Source of the DNA: Nitrosomonas sp.
Lineage (GTDB): Bacteria > Pseudomonadota > Gammaproteobacteria > Burkholderiales > Nitrosomonadaceae
Direction of reading: 5' to 3'
DNA length: 64,000 nucleotides
NCBI GenBank assembly: GCA_016710135.1
Contig: JADJLM010000001.1
Span: forward strand, 496,001-560,000
The position numbers and the translations under genes were made by a program. Each line of letters begins with the position of its first letter. The stretch's first letter is position 1. Below, one piece after another: positions 41,640 to 51,359 of the stretch. Under the pieces are notes generated by a model. It saw nothing but the letters and a program-made list of their open reading frames with translations, ran no database searches and had not been told where the DNA came from.

Positions 41640-42059
41640 CTAGCTAATTGCGGTAGCAATGACCCAATACCGGGCTAGTTTGCCAAGGGCAATGAATAAA
41701 ATTGCATAAAACCAGTGAATGCGAAGCCAGCCTGCTGCAACACAAAGTGCATCGCCAATAATAGGTAACCACGACAGCAGCAAGATTGGTGAGCCGTGAC
41801 GATGAATCCACTCGAGGCTTCGCAAGCTGTTATTGTTTTTCTTTATGATAGCTTTTTCATCTGGGAGAAACCGGCCAATCAAATAAGAACTCATTCCACC
41901 CAAGGTATTGCCGATTGTTGCAACACCTAATGCCGAGGTAAATAACTCGGGGTAGGTCATTAGTACACCTACTAATACAACCTCTGATCCACCTGGTAGA
42001 AGGGTTGCTGCTAAGAAGCTACTTGTAAATAGGGTAATTAGGCTTGATTCTTCGTTCAT
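41640..42059 (-). CDS. YqaA/DedA-like small membrane protein
   Basis: 139 residues with about four membrane helices. TLLPGGSEVVLVGVLMTYPE, GNTLGGMSSYLIGRFLPD and WLPIIGDALCVAAGWLRIH are typical of the YqaA branch of the SNARE-associated/DedA superfamily. It is an inner-membrane protein of uncertain transport function. It is convergent with grxD, with only about 30 bases between stops. Confidence 0.85.
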   Translation of the reverse strand: MNEESSLITLFTSSFLAATLLPGGSEVVLVGVLMTYPELFTSALGVATIGNTLGGMSSYLIGRFLPDEKAIIKKNNNSLRSLEWIHRHGSPILLLSWLPIIGDALCVAAGWLRIHWFYAILFIALGKLARYWVIATAIS

Positions 42060-42122
42060 GACATAGTGGGATTCAATAGGTTATTCCTGAATTGATTAAT
42101 ATCATTCTGGTAGGCACAGAAA

Positions 42123-42749
42123 TTGAAATCAGAAAAGTTAAGTATTTTATCTATTTTTATTTTTTCATTGTGTATTGGCCTTCTTGCAGGGGCAGGCGCT
42201 GGTAACGATCATATTCTTCCTGTTACCCTAGTTACAGCCATTGCTCTAACGCTGTCACGCGATAAAATCGCTGCAAGGAGCAATGTTGATAGAGAAGAAC
42301 TTAACAATGATGATTTCCAGTCTAACCCTCACTCAGGAAATTATTATACATGGCCTGAATTGAATCAGTTTCAATATGAAGTTAGAAGTAATTCTTATCA
42401 AGATGCGATTAATCAACTGTTACAGGAGGATGTATCAAACTCAGCTACAATGGCTAATGATGCCCCACTGATTTTAAATGCACAACTGATAACTGATAGT
42501 GAGCACTTGTACGATAAAAATGCTGTTAGAATCGATATCCATGTTCGGACCATCGGATATTTAGGTCCAGATGAAGCGCTAGCTTTTCATGGCCGACTAA
42601 ATCAACGAGGTCTAGCTAATCAAGTTACGGTATGTAAGGCGCTTGTTTATAAAAAAACCGATAACGCGAATAAGAATAATATTTATGGAGTGAAATTGGA
42701 TATTGAACCTTTTCTTATCCCTGAAAAAAATAATACAGGGCGTGAGTAA
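42123..42749 (+). CDS. Membrane-anchored HIRAN-like protein
   Basis: 208 residues from TTG 42123. An N-terminal hydrophobic hairpin (ILSIFIFSLCIGLLAGAGAG, ILPVTLVTAIALTLS) is followed by a soluble part with HLYDKNAVRIDIHVRTIGYL, which resembles the HIRAN motif (D-x-N-A-V-x-V ... G-Y-L). HIRAN domains bind DNA ends or nucleotides. A membrane-anchored version is unusual and its job is unknown. The gap 42750-43006 contains the rpsU promoter. Confidence 0.55.
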   Translation: MKSEKLSILSIFIFSLCIGLLAGAGAGNDHILPVTLVTAIALTLSRDKIAARSNVDREELNNDDFQSNPHSGNYYTWPELNQFQYEVRSNSYQDAINQLLQEDVSNSATMANDAPLILNAQLITDSEHLYDKNAVRIDIHVRTIGYLGPDEALAFHGRLNQRGLANQVTVCKALVYKKTDNANKNNIYGVKLDIEPFLIPEKNNTGRE

Positions 42750-42953
42750 GAATGTTATTTGGTGATCTTTCCTTTAATTAAGATCAACTGTTGATGGTTT
42801 ATTTTAAATTGTGAAAGCAAATCCTTATTATCATATTGAGTATTAATATTTTTGTGGACACATACAACTTGCTACTCGTGAAAATTTGCAGATAGAGGAA
42901 GTAAAAAAATTGATTAATAGAAAAAACTTGGATAATTCTAATTAAAACACTGT

Positions 42954-42959
42954 TATAAT
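42954..42959 (+). promoter_or_regulatory. -10 box of the rpsU-yqeY-dnaG-rpoD unit
   Basis: TATAAT lies 47 bases before the rpsU ATG. The best -35 candidate (TTGGAT, about 20 bases upstream) is spaced too far for a strong match, so only the -10 is called. Confidence 0.45.
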
Positions 42960-43006
42960 TGCGGGTTTTTAGAATTATCTAGTGAGAAAGGGGTAATAAA
43001 GATTTT

Positions 43007-43219
43007 ATGACTACAGTTAAAGTTAAGGAAAATGAGCCATTTGAAGTCGCTATGCGTCGCTTTAAACGTGCAGTAGAAAAAACAGGTTTACTGACCGAGC
43101 TGCGGGCTCGTGAATTTTATGAGAAGCCTACCGCAGAGCGTAAGCGTAAACTCGCAGCGGCGGTGAAACGCACTTACAAACGGTTGCGTAGCCAGTTGTT
43201 ACCTCCTAAGCTTTATTAG
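43007..43219 (+). CDS. rpsU: 30S ribosomal protein S21
   Basis: 70 residues, basic: [20 protein letters not shown] followed by [20 protein letters not shown]. First gene of the macromolecular-synthesis group with yqeY, dnaG and rpoD. Confidence 0.96.
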   Translation: MTTVKVKENEPFEVAMRRFKRAVEKTGLLTELRAREFYEKPTAERKRKLAAAVKRTYKRLRSQLLPPKLY

Positions 43220-43249
43220 TAAAGTCTTTATTTATTGATCATCGTGGTT

Positions 43250-43702
43250 ATGGATTTGAAACAAAAAATTGCTGATGATATGAAAGCGGCAATGCGCTCG
43301 GGTGACACTAAGCTACGCGATGCAATTAGATTGTTGCAAGCGGCAATTAAACAGCGAGAGGTTGATGAAAGAATTGTGCTGGATAATGTAGCGATTATGA
43401 CAGTCATCGAAAAAATGCTGAAACAGCGAAAAGACTCCATTACCCAGTATGAAGTGGCTAAACGACAAGATTTAGCTGATGCAGAGAAATTTGAAATAGA
43501 AGTTTTGCAAGCTTATATGCCGCAGCCTTTGAGCGAATCGGAAATTATTCAAATCATTAATGAAATAATTACCTCGGTAGGTCAATTAGACCAGCAAAGC
43601 ATGGGTAAGATTATGGCGGCATTAAAGCCAAGGCTTGCAGGGCGAGCAGATATGAGTTATGTATCTGGATTAATTAAAGAAAAAATAAAAGCGCTGACTT
43701 AA
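43250..43702 (+). CDS. yqeY: GatB/YqeY-domain protein
   Basis: 150 residues from ATG 43250: MDLKQKIADDMKAAMRSGDT, then RLLQAAIKQREVDER and the GatB-like tail QSMGKIMAALKPRLAGRAD. It resembles the tRNA-binding tail of the amidotransferase subunit GatB. The exact role is unknown. Its usual place between rpsU and dnaG is kept. Confidence 0.9.
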   Translation: MDLKQKIADDMKAAMRSGDTKLRDAIRLLQAAIKQREVDERIVLDNVAIMTVIEKMLKQRKDSITQYEVAKRQDLADAEKFEIEVLQAYMPQPLSESEIIQIINEIITSVGQLDQQSMGKIMAALKPRLAGRADMSYVSGLIKEKIKALT

Positions 43703-43783
43703 TCGAGTATTCATGGACCATTGTGAATTTAATTAAGGAGAGTCATTGATTTGTATATTAACTTTACCTTCCCTATTTAATAA

Positions 43784-45619
43784 ATGATTTCACAATCGTT
43801 TATTCAAGTATTACTTAAACGTATTGTTATCGTTTATATCATCGAGCAAATTATTCAATTAAAGAAATCTTGTAGCTATTACGTTGCTTGCTGCCCTTTC
43901 CATAATGAAAAAACTCCCTCGTTTTCAGTAAACCAATCAAAACAGTTTTATCATTGTTTTGGGTGCGGCAAACATGGAAACGCTATTAATTTTTTAATTG
44001 AATTTAGCGGAATCAGTTTTGTTGATGCAGTTGAAAATTTAGCTGCTCAAGCTGGTTTACCAATACCTCATAAAACCGTTGTTACTCCAGTTGCTGAACG
44101 ATCAGGTTTTAGATTAGGTGCTGATGCTGCTAAGATCGATAACCAAGAAGCTATTGAAAAAGAACAAAATAATCAAGTTACTCGATGCATGATTGACCAA
44201 CTGCAGCGAGCAACTGATTATTATCGGGAGCAATTGAAACATGCAACTAAGGCCATATTATATTTAAAACAGCGTGGGTTATCGGGAGAGCTTGCTGCTC
44301 GCTTCAAGATTGGTTATGCACCTGATGGGCTAAGGAATCTTTCACAAGTTTTTACCGACTATGATCGAGATGAATCAGAAAATTTATTATTAAGAAATGG
44401 CCTGATTATCAAAAGTAATAATGGTAAATATTATGATCGGTTTCGAGCGCGTATTATTTTTCCTATTCTTAATCAAAAGGGGCAGATTGTTGGTTTTGGG
44501 GGGCGAGTAATTGATGCAAAGGCTGAACCCAAGTATCTGAATTCGCCTGAAACGTCGTTATTCATCAAGAGTCGAGAACTATATAATTTATTTTCAGCCC
44601 GTAAAGCAATTCGAGAATCAGGACGCGTTTTGGTAGTCGAAGGGTATATGGATGTCGTTATGTTGTCGCAATATGGCATCGAATATGCGGTGGCAACTTT
44701 AGGGACAGCCACTACACCATCACATATCCAAAAGTTATTGCGCCAGACTGATGAAATTATATTTAGTTTTGATGGCGATAACGCAGGTAAGAAAGCAGCT
44801 TGGCGAGCATTAGAAACAAGTCTTGCTCATCTAAAGGATGGAAAAAAAATAAGTTTTCTTTTTTTACCTGAAGGTGATGATCCTGATAGTTTTATTCGTC
44901 AATTTGGCAAGCAATCATTTGAATCACTCTTTGAGAATGCAATTCCATTATCTGATTTGTTAATCAGTGGATTGTCTTCGCGGGTGAATCTTCAATCGAG
45001 CGAAGGTCGAGCTGCTTTGATTCAAATTGCTAAACCATTGGTCCAATTAATTTCTGCGCCAATACTGAAATTAATATTAGTGAAACGGCTCTCTCAGTTA
45101 ACTGGAATTAATCAAGAAGCGTTAATCAAGATTTTTGAAAATAAGCTTAAAAATGCGAATTCTCAGTCAAGTAAACAAACTGAAAATTTGAGATTGCAAC
45201 CGATCTCGCCGTATCATAAATTGATCAAAATTTTGCTCTATGATCCCTGTTTTGTGTACAAATTAGATGGGGATTTGTCTTTTCTTCATAATGGTCAACC
45301 TCAGCAAGCTGTGCGTGCATTGGAAGCGTTGGTAAGATTTTATAAATCGTTATCGCCCCCAGAATTAGAAGCTCAGAAAATTCCTGAGACGCTATTATAT
45401 TTTTCTGAAACTATACATGCTGAAGAACTCAATAAAACAACAGAACTCAGACTAGGATGGGAAAATGAAATCGATTTGGAAGCTGAATTTATCGGGTTAT
45501 TATCTAGAATAAAGGATATGCAACGAAAAGAGAGAATGACGGTACTCCAAAACAAACCACTTAACTTGCTAACCGAACAGGAGAAAAGGGAACTACAACA
45601 GTTGGCTAACTCATTTTAA
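43784..45619 (+). CDS. dnaG: DNA primase
   Basis: 611 residues. The zinc-binding domain is VACCPFHNEKTPSFSV ... HCFGCGKHGN. The TOPRIM catalytic core has VVEGYMDVVMLSQYGI and FSFDGDNAGKKAAWRA, and the C-terminal helicase-binding domain is present. It makes RNA primers for lagging-strand synthesis together with DnaB. The N-terminus aligns with the usual family start (I-x-Q-S-F-I-Q). The 45620-45831 gap has no gene. Confidence 0.95.
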   Translation: MISQSFIQVLLKRIVIVYIIEQIIQLKKSCSYYVACCPFHNEKTPSFSVNQSKQFYHCFGCGKHGNAINFLIEFSGISFVDAVENLAAQAGLPIPHKTVVTPVAERSGFRLGADAAKIDNQEAIEKEQNNQVTRCMIDQLQRATDYYREQLKHATKAILYLKQRGLSGELAARFKIGYAPDGLRNLSQVFTDYDRDESENLLLRNGLIIKSNNGKYYDRFRARIIFPILNQKGQIVGFGGRVIDAKAEPKYLNSPETSLFIKSRELYNLFSARKAIRESGRVLVVEGYMDVVMLSQYGIEYAVATLGTATTPSHIQKLLRQTDEIIFSFDGDNAGKKAAWRALETSLAHLKDGKKISFLFLPEGDDPDSFIRQFGKQSFESLFENAIPLSDLLISGLSSRVNLQSSEGRAALIQIAKPLVQLISAPILKLILVKRLSQLTGINQEALIKIFENKLKNANSQSSKQTENLRLQPISPYHKLIKILLYDPCFVYKLDGDLSFLHNGQPQQAVRALEALVRFYKSLSPPELEAQKIPETLLYFSETIHAEELNKTTELRLGWENEIDLEAEFIGLLSRIKDMQRKERMTVLQNKPLNLLTEQEKRELQQLANSF

Positions 45620-45831
45620 CTAAAACATCAATCTAATTTTTATTGATATTTATTTTGCCACATGATAGAGAATGGGTAGGATTAATTTTTATTTCTATAT
45701 ATAATATATGGCTTTTATCAAGTATCGCCAAAAGTCGATGGCTTTATTAATGCTGATATCCAGATTTACTAGATGATTTAATAATCGATTCAAGCCATTT
45801 CTAATAACAATTTTGAGTGATTATCACGAAG

Positions 45832-47922
45832 ATGTCCAAAGATAATAACATGAGCAACAAATCAACGAAGCGAGAAAAAGTTACTAAAAATTTGTCTGCT
45901 ACTAAGCAGCTAGAAATTACTGGAGAACAGTCATTAGAAGAAAATGAGGTTGTGCAAGGTGCAAAGTCATCAAAAAACAATAAAGTAGCAAAGAAACCGA
46001 AGGCTGCAGCGTCCTCCAAAGATACGGCTGAGGTTTCTGTTGCGTCCGAAGTTATCGTGCCTACGGCCCAGGATATTGAAGCAAAAAAAACACGCCTTAA
46101 AAAGTTGATTGTACAAGGCAAGGAACGTGGTTATTTAACCTATGCTGAGATTAACGATCACCTTCCTGATGATATGCTTGATGCAGAGCAAATCGAAGGT
46201 GTCATCAGTATGATTAATGATATGGGTATCTCAGTTCATGATGAAGCGCCCGATGCTGAAGCGTTGCTCATGTCTGACACGGCTACAGCTGTTACGGATG
46301 AAGATGTCGTTGAGGAAGCTGAAGCGGCGCTTTCGAATGTTGATTCAGAATTTGGCCGTACAACAGATCCTGTCCGGATGTATATGCGGGAGATGGGCTC
46401 AGTAGAGCTGCTGACACGTGAAAGCGAAATCGAAATTGCAAAACGTATTGAAGATGGGTTAAGGCACATGATTCAGGCAATTTCTTCAAGCCCAGGAATT
46501 ATTGGCGACATTCTTAATTTAGCTACAGAAGTAGAGAGTGACCGATTACGTGTAGATGATTTAGTAGATGGTTTCCTGGATGATGACTCACAAGAGATGA
46601 TGGGTGAAGAATTATCTGAGGAATCGATGGAGCAAGATTTTATATCAGACGAAATGGATGAAGAAGGTAATGTTGCTGTTGTTAGCGCTAGCCTACTTAA
46701 ACTAAAAGCGGATGTGCTAGAGCGTTTCGTTAAAATTCGTAAAGCCTATAATGAAATGCAAAAGATTGTAGAAAAAGCTGGTTCTCGGGATAGTAAGAAA
46801 TATCAGACGCTCCAGGAAGCTATTTCTACTGAATTAATGGCGATGAGATTCTCTGCCAAGATGGTCGAGAGGCTATGTGATAAACAGCGCGATCTCGTTA
46901 GTGAAATTCGTGGTTGTGAACGAAAAATCATGGAGCTTTGTGTTTTAAAAGCAGGCATGCCGAGGAATCATTTCATCAAATCATTTCCTGGGAACGAAAC
47001 AGATTTGGATTGGATTGATGGTGAAATTAAGGCAAATAAAGCTTACAGCCAATCATTAAAACATTTTATGCCGGCTATTAAGGAACAGCAGCAAAATCTG
47101 CTTGCTCTCCAGGAGTTGGCAATGATTCCAATCAAAGAATTGAAAGAGATCAATCGCCAAATGACTACAGGCGAAGCTAAAGCTCGCCGCGCTAAACGCG
47201 AAATGACAGAAGCTAATTTGCGGTTGGTTATTTCAATTGCCAAGAAATATACCAATCGCGGTCTACAGTTCCTCGATTTGATTCAAGAAGGCAATATAGG
47301 CTTAATGAAGGCAGTGGATAAATTTGAATATCGCCGCGGTTATAAATTTTCAACTTATGCGACATGGTGGATTCGGCAAGCGATTACTCGATCAATTGCA
47401 GATCAGGCCCGAACAATTCGGATTCCAGTGCATATGATTGAGACCATCAATAAGATGAATCGTATTTCGCGGCAAATATTGCAAGAAACTGGGCAAGAAC
47501 CAGAGCCAGCATTACTAGCTCAGAAAATGGAAATGCCAGAAGAAAAAATTAGGAAAATCTTAAAAATTTCAAAAGAGCCAATCTCAATGGAAACGCCAGT
47601 TGGTGATGATGAGGATTCCCATCTTGGCGATTTCATCGAAGACTCATCGACAATGGCGCCTGCAGACGCCGCTGTTTATGCGAGTTTGAGAATAGCTACC
47701 AAAGATGTATTAGACTCACTGACTCCAAGAGAAGCAAAAGTATTACGTATGCGATTTGGAATAGAGATGAATACGGATCACACTTTGGAGGAAGTAGGAA
47801 AGCAGTTCGATGTTACGCGCGAACGGATTCGACAAATTGAGGCAAAAGCATTACGGAAACTACGTCACCCAGCCCGTTCTGATCGACTTCGAAGCTTCCT
47901 GGATACCGGTGGGAATCCATAA
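45832..47922 (+). CDS. rpoD: RNA polymerase primary sigma factor (sigma-70)
   Basis: About 696 residues. A lysine-rich N-terminus is followed by region 1.1 ([20 protein letters not shown]), region 1.2, a long non-conserved acidic stretch, and regions 2.1-2.4 ([40 protein letters not shown]). Region 3 and region 4.2 ([20 protein letters not shown]) complete it. It directs housekeeping transcription. The start could be ATG 45832, ATG 45850 or GTG 45817; no ribosome site is decisive. Confidence 0.95.
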   Translation: MSKDNNMSNKSTKREKVTKNLSATKQLEITGEQSLEENEVVQGAKSSKNNKVAKKPKAAASSKDTAEVSVASEVIVPTAQDIEAKKTRLKKLIVQGKERGYLTYAEINDHLPDDMLDAEQIEGVISMINDMGISVHDEAPDAEALLMSDTATAVTDEDVVEEAEAALSNVDSEFGRTTDPVRMYMREMGSVELLTRESEIEIAKRIEDGLRHMIQAISSSPGIIGDILNLATEVESDRLRVDDLVDGFLDDDSQEMMGEELSEESMEQDFISDEMDEEGNVAVVSASLLKLKADVLERFVKIRKAYNEMQKIVEKAGSRDSKKYQTLQEAISTELMAMRFSAKMVERLCDKQRDLVSEIRGCERKIMELCVLKAGMPRNHFIKSFPGNETDLDWIDGEIKANKAYSQSLKHFMPAIKEQQQNLLALQELAMIPIKELKEINRQMTTGEAKARRAKREMTEANLRLVISIAKKYTNRGLQFLDLIQEGNIGLMKAVDKFEYRRGYKFSTYATWWIRQAITRSIADQARTIRIPVHMIETINKMNRISRQILQETGQEPEPALLAQKMEMPEEKIRKILKISKEPISMETPVGDDEDSHLGDFIEDSSTMAPADAAVYASLRIATKDVLDSLTPREAKVLRMRFGIEMNTDHTLEEVGKQFDVTRERIRQIEAKALRKLRHPARSDRLRSFLDTGGNP

Positions 47923-47986
47923 CTTGCTTTGTTGCTTATTATGGTCGAGCAAATTAGTTTTGATTAAAGTTTAGCTAGGCTATTAG

Positions 47987-48063
<77 letters not shown>

Positions 48064-48093
48064 ATAAAATCAAAGAGTTGCAAGAAACTGTAA

Positions 48094-48115
48094 GCTCCCA
48101 TGTTTTTATGGGGGC
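48094..48115 (+). other. Hairpin downstream of the tRNA
   Basis: GCTCCCAT pairs with ATGGGGGC (one G-T pair) around a T-rich loop. No T-run follows, so termination is doubtful; it could be processing-related or an integration remnant. The remaining 48116-48489 shows no gene. Confidence 0.35.
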
Positions 48116-48579
48116 ACACAGGAGGCACATTCTCTTACTGCCTTTTAATGTTTTCTGAAGACTCTTATCACACTATGGGGATGTAAATTTCTAGGTAGTC
48201 AGTAAACCTAGATCATCGTTATAGCTTATGATTTGTTTTTACGGGGTAATGAAGGATAAGATCGATCATAAAATTAACTGAATACAGCTACAGTAGCTGC
48301 AGATCTTCTGCCATGCGTTAAAAAGCAGAAGATTAAGCATAATAGTTTGCTAAGGTCAGGCTACCATCTATAGGAAGCTCTGATTAAGTCATTTATTTCA
48401 ATTTTAGTGACAAAGCTATCGTCAAAGTAGTTAATATTGACTATTGTACGACTGATAGCTGTAATTTTTAGCAGATTACACACTTTTCTATTCCCTGATG
48501 CAGATTTTCAGGGATATTGGACGGAATTATCCCGTAGTTGGCATCAACACCTTGCGGACAAGGTAGAGATTAGCTAAGG

Positions 48580-49778
48580 TGTACTAGCTTAGACCTGATC
48601 TGACAGTTACCAGTTTTTTTAGGTGTCTGTCAGTTTAGATTTGAGCTAAATTTTTTTCCGCCCAAATTGATTTGCCATCAAGTAATGTATCCAATGGTGT
48701 TCGTCCACAGCACATTTTCCTTGATGAGTTCGTTCATTGTTATAGTATTCCATCCATTCGTCTAGATCTTTCTGTAGTTCCTCCATAGTTGAATAAAGTT
48801 TCTTCCTGAATGTGATTTGATAAAACTCATTCAGAATCGTTTTGTGGAATCGTTCACAGATCCCGTTTATTTGCGGCGACATGGCTTTTGTTTTTGTATG
48901 ATCAATATCATTAATCGCCAAATATAGCTGGTAATCATGCTGATCAACACGACCGCAATACTCTGTACCCCTATCCGTTAAGATACGCAACATGGGTAGT
49001 TCGTAGTGTTCAAAGTATGGCAATACTTTATCATTGAGTAAGTCAGCTGCTGTAATCGGTGTTTTGGTTGTATAGAGTTTGGCAAAGGCTATTTTGCTGT
49101 AGGTATCGATAAACGTTTGTTGATAAACACGGCCAACGCCCTTGAGGTTCCCGACATAAAACGTATCTTGTGAGCCTAGATAGCCTGGATGTGCCGTTTC
49201 TATTTCACCGCAGGCTTCATCGTCGTGTCTCTTCTTTTCAAGGGCCGCAACTTGCATCACTAAGAATAATGCCGTCATTAGCCACCTTGTCTTCGAGTGC
49301 TTTTAAGCGCTTTTTAAAATTCTCCAGGTTATGACGTAGCCAAATAGAGCGCACGCCACTACCCGATACAAATACACTTTTCTTACGAAGCTCATTGCTG
49401 GTTCGATGCTGCCCATGTGCAGGCTGCGCAATTGCATAACCTATGACTGCTCGTTCGGTGGTGGCTTCATCAACACGGTTCTTGATATTTGGGGCTCTTC
49501 GATCCTTGTCTATCAGCACATCAAGACCACCATGTTCAACAAGGTCTTGATAGCGAAAAAACGTATCCCGTGAGACGCCCATGACTTTACCGGCCCTGGA
49601 TACATTACCCAATTCTTCTGCCAAATTTAATAATCCAGCTTTGTGTTTAATAATACGATTGTTAGTATGTGTCATTGAGAGTTACCTCTTTTGCTTTGAT
49701 TAAGATTCGATACCTTTATCAAAACCGATAACTCTCACTTTTGCAAGTGATGTGTCAGATCAGATCGGAACTAATACA
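48580..49778 (-). mobile_element. IS481-family element, copy B
   Basis: 1199 bases, with ends TGTACTAGCTTAGACCTGAT at 48580 and the complement of TGTATTAGTTCCGATCTGAT at 49778. Flanked by a 7-base direct duplication GCTAAGG (48573-48579 and 49779-49785). Nearly identical to copy A at 7456-8654, in the opposite orientation. The intact target duplication shows a simple transposition event. Confidence 0.9.
48646..49675 (-). pseudogene. IS481-family transposase, two-base deletion
   Basis: The N-terminal frame 49675-49238 runs without the nonsense codon of copy A, reading G-V-R-S-I-W-L-R-H-N-L-E-N-F-K-K-R. A two-base loss (GATGCAAG for GATGCGCAAG of copy A) then shifts the frame at about 49257. 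The catalytic part follows in frame 49278-48646. The C-terminal ~22 residues have the same altered frame as copy A. Confidence 0.8.
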
Positions 49779-50365
49779 GCTAAGGCAAACAACAGATAAA
49801 GCTGTTGTGCATTCTTGAACAATCCTCGGTAACGGGTTTTGGTATAACCAAATTGTCTTTTGACAATACGAAACGGATGCTCCACCTTTGCGCGGAGTGA
49901 AGCCAGCATGCGATTGAGTACGGCATGTTCTGCCGGCAATTCCTCACCGCGCTTGCGTTTGAATGGCATACCCCAGACTGGCTCTTCCGGCTGTCGTTGT
50001 GCTTCCAGATTGCGATCATTACGAGTATAAGCTCGATCTCCCAATACAATCGCCTCTTCGCCATGTACCAGTGCATCAATCATGTTGCCATCGGCCACTT
50101 TGGCCGTGGTAATTTCGGCTATGCACCAGGCCAGAATCAGCATCTACGCCTATGTGCTTGCTTAATCCAAAGTATAGTTGTTGCCCTTCTTGGTCGAACT
50201 CATCTCGCCATCACGTTTGCGTTGCCGGTTCTTGGTCGATGGCGGGGCCGCTATCAGCGTCGCGTCAACTATCGTACCTTGACGCAGCAATAATTCCTGC
50301 TGGGCCAACTGAGCAGTCGTTTCTGCAAACAGGCTTTGTGCCAAGTGATGCTTCTCCAGCAGAAA

Positions 50366-50430
50366 TGTAAAGATTATATGAGACGAAGCGTTATGAGACG
50401 TAATGTGGCGTGATGAGATAAGTAATTGAT
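50366..50430 (+). promoter_or_regulatory. Prophage left end with presumed MuA-binding repeats
   Basis: After TGT, the sequence TTATATGAGACG is followed by GTTATGAGACG 18 bases later and by GTGATGAGAT. Such iterated motifs are expected for transposase-binding sites at a Mu-type end. The rest up to 50508 is AT-rich without a gene. Confidence 0.55.
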
Positions 50431-50508
50431 TTAATTAGATATGGGCAAAAGTGAATTTGCTCGAATTAAATGAGATTTAAGGAGGAAAAAAAAGATTAAA
50501 AAGTGAAT

Positions 50509-51018
50509 TTATAGGTTCTTTTTATTGATGGCGGAACGGAGTTCTGTGACCGCCTGTTCCAACTCTCCTATCTTCTTTGTTTCCTCCGCGCGCAAAAGAA
50601 AGTCAGCAATTATACGATCGCGATCTCTGTCATCATCGATCTGAGCAAGATATCCGTGCAACGCATCCAGGCGTCTACGATAAGGTTCTAGCGCGAGAGG
50701 CAATTCTCCAGAAACCCCTGGTGGAGAGCCTCTCAGCCTTTCCTCTGCGTGCCTTAAATCCCTTGTGTATTTGATACCTTTACCCGTAGCAAGCCAGTCA
50801 ATAGTTACGCCTGCAGCCGATGCAATTGCTGCTAAATGGTCTGTTCTCGGGAAAGACCCGCTCAGAATATAGCGCAAAGTAGACTCATTCATGCCTCCGC
50901 AATCCCTAGCAAATGCGGACACAGATTTGTCTCCCATGCACTCCTTAACCCTGATCGCAAGCGAGTTTTTTTGATCAGCAATATGACCAGGAGAATATGA
51001 CGCGTCATATTCGCTCAT
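50509..51018 (-). CDS. Prophage repressor, helix-turn-helix
   Basis: 169 residues from ATG 51018. The N-terminal HTH (SVSAFARDCGGMNESTLRYI, then FPRTDHLAAIASAAGVTIDW) is followed by a C-terminal helical region with a coiled-coil look (KKIGELEQAVTELRSAINKK). It takes the place of Mu c and should keep early genes off. A perfect 18-base palindrome (50994-51011) lies within its first codons, suggesting autoregulation. The earlier in-frame start (51054) places more residues on the operator region and is less likely. Confidence 0.8.
   Translation of the reverse strand: MSEYDASYSPGHIADQKNSLAIRVKECMGDKSVSAFARDCGGMNESTLRYILSGSFPRTDHLAAIASAAGVTIDWLATGKGIKYTRDLRHAEERLRGSPPGVSGELPLALEPYRRRLDALHGYLAQIDDDRDRDRIIADFLLRAEETKKIGELEQAVTELRSAINKKNL
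50994..51011. promoter_or_regulatory. Repressor operator, perfect palindrome
   Basis: AATATGACGCGTCATATT is an exact 18-base palindrome overlapping codons 3-8 of the repressor gene. Confidence 0.6.
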
Positions 51019-51083
51019 ATTATTAATTTTCCTTTTGTTTTCATTTAGTTGCAAGTTATCCGAAAAATTTTGTGTTTTTTTTG

Positions 51084-51101
51084 AATATGACGCTTGATAT
51101 A
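51084..51101. promoter_or_regulatory. Second operator-like site, half match
   Basis: AATATGACGC repeats the left half of the 50994 palindrome, followed by an imperfect right half. It lies in the divergent promoter region between the repressor and the Ner-like gene. A third AATATGAC is at 50980. Confidence 0.5.
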
Positions 51102-51161
51102 TCGCAAATTTTCGCGGATAATTTGAACATGTTTAATTATTATCATAGATGATATAACAGA

Positions 51162-51359
51162 ATGGGCAAATTAAAAACGGCTGACGAAGTCAAGTCTGAG
51201 CTAAAAAAGAGTGGCATAACGGTATCAAAGTGGGCCATGCAAAATAACCTTCCTCCATCTGTCGTTTATGGGGTGTTGAGAGGTTATTTGCAAGGGAACT
51301 ACGGTGACTCACACAGAGCTGCAGTGCTGCTTGGTATTAAAGATGGCGTGATTGAATGA
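51162..51359 (+). CDS. Ner-like small DNA-binding protein
   Basis: 65 residues: LKKSGITVSKWAMQNNLPPS (HTH) then VVYGVLRGYLQGNYGDSHRA. It is first on the early strand, facing the repressor, as Ner is in Mu. It is likely a Cro-like negative regulator of early transcription. Its stop overlaps the transposase start. Confidence 0.7.
   Translation: MGKLKTADEVKSELKKSGITVSKWAMQNNLPPSVVYGVLRGYLQGNYGDSHRAAVLLGIKDGVIE

Larger units (their letters stand above)
48490..50365 (-). mobile_element. IS5-family element, interrupted by IS481 and cut by a Mu-like prophage
   Basis: The right part (48490-48579) and the main part (49779-50365) are one element separated by an IS481 insertion. Removing that insertion and one copy of GCTAAGG restores the transposase frame. 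The left part of the element is missing because the prophage starts at 50366. Confidence 0.75.
48527..50365 (-). pseudogene. IS5-family transposase, interrupted and 5'-truncated
   Basis: Read on the minus strand from the prophage edge: F-L-L-E-K-H-H-L-A-Q-S-L-F-A-E-T, GTIVDATLIAAPPSTKNRQR (first Asp), then G-V-D-A-D-S-G-L-V-H-S after a frameshift near 50165. ALVHGEEAIVLGDRAYTRND and VEHPFRIVKRQFGYTKTRYR follow. The end L-F-A-L-A continues beyond the IS481 insertion as N-L-Y-L-V-R-K-V-L-M-P-T-T-G-stop (48527). At least two frameshifts and the loss of ~100 N-terminal residues make it dead. Confidence 0.75.

Noticed and set aside
48064..48130. tRNA-adjacent attachment site for an integrase-type island
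   Set aside because: No repeat of the tRNA 3' end and no integrase gene appear in the window; only a hairpin is visible.
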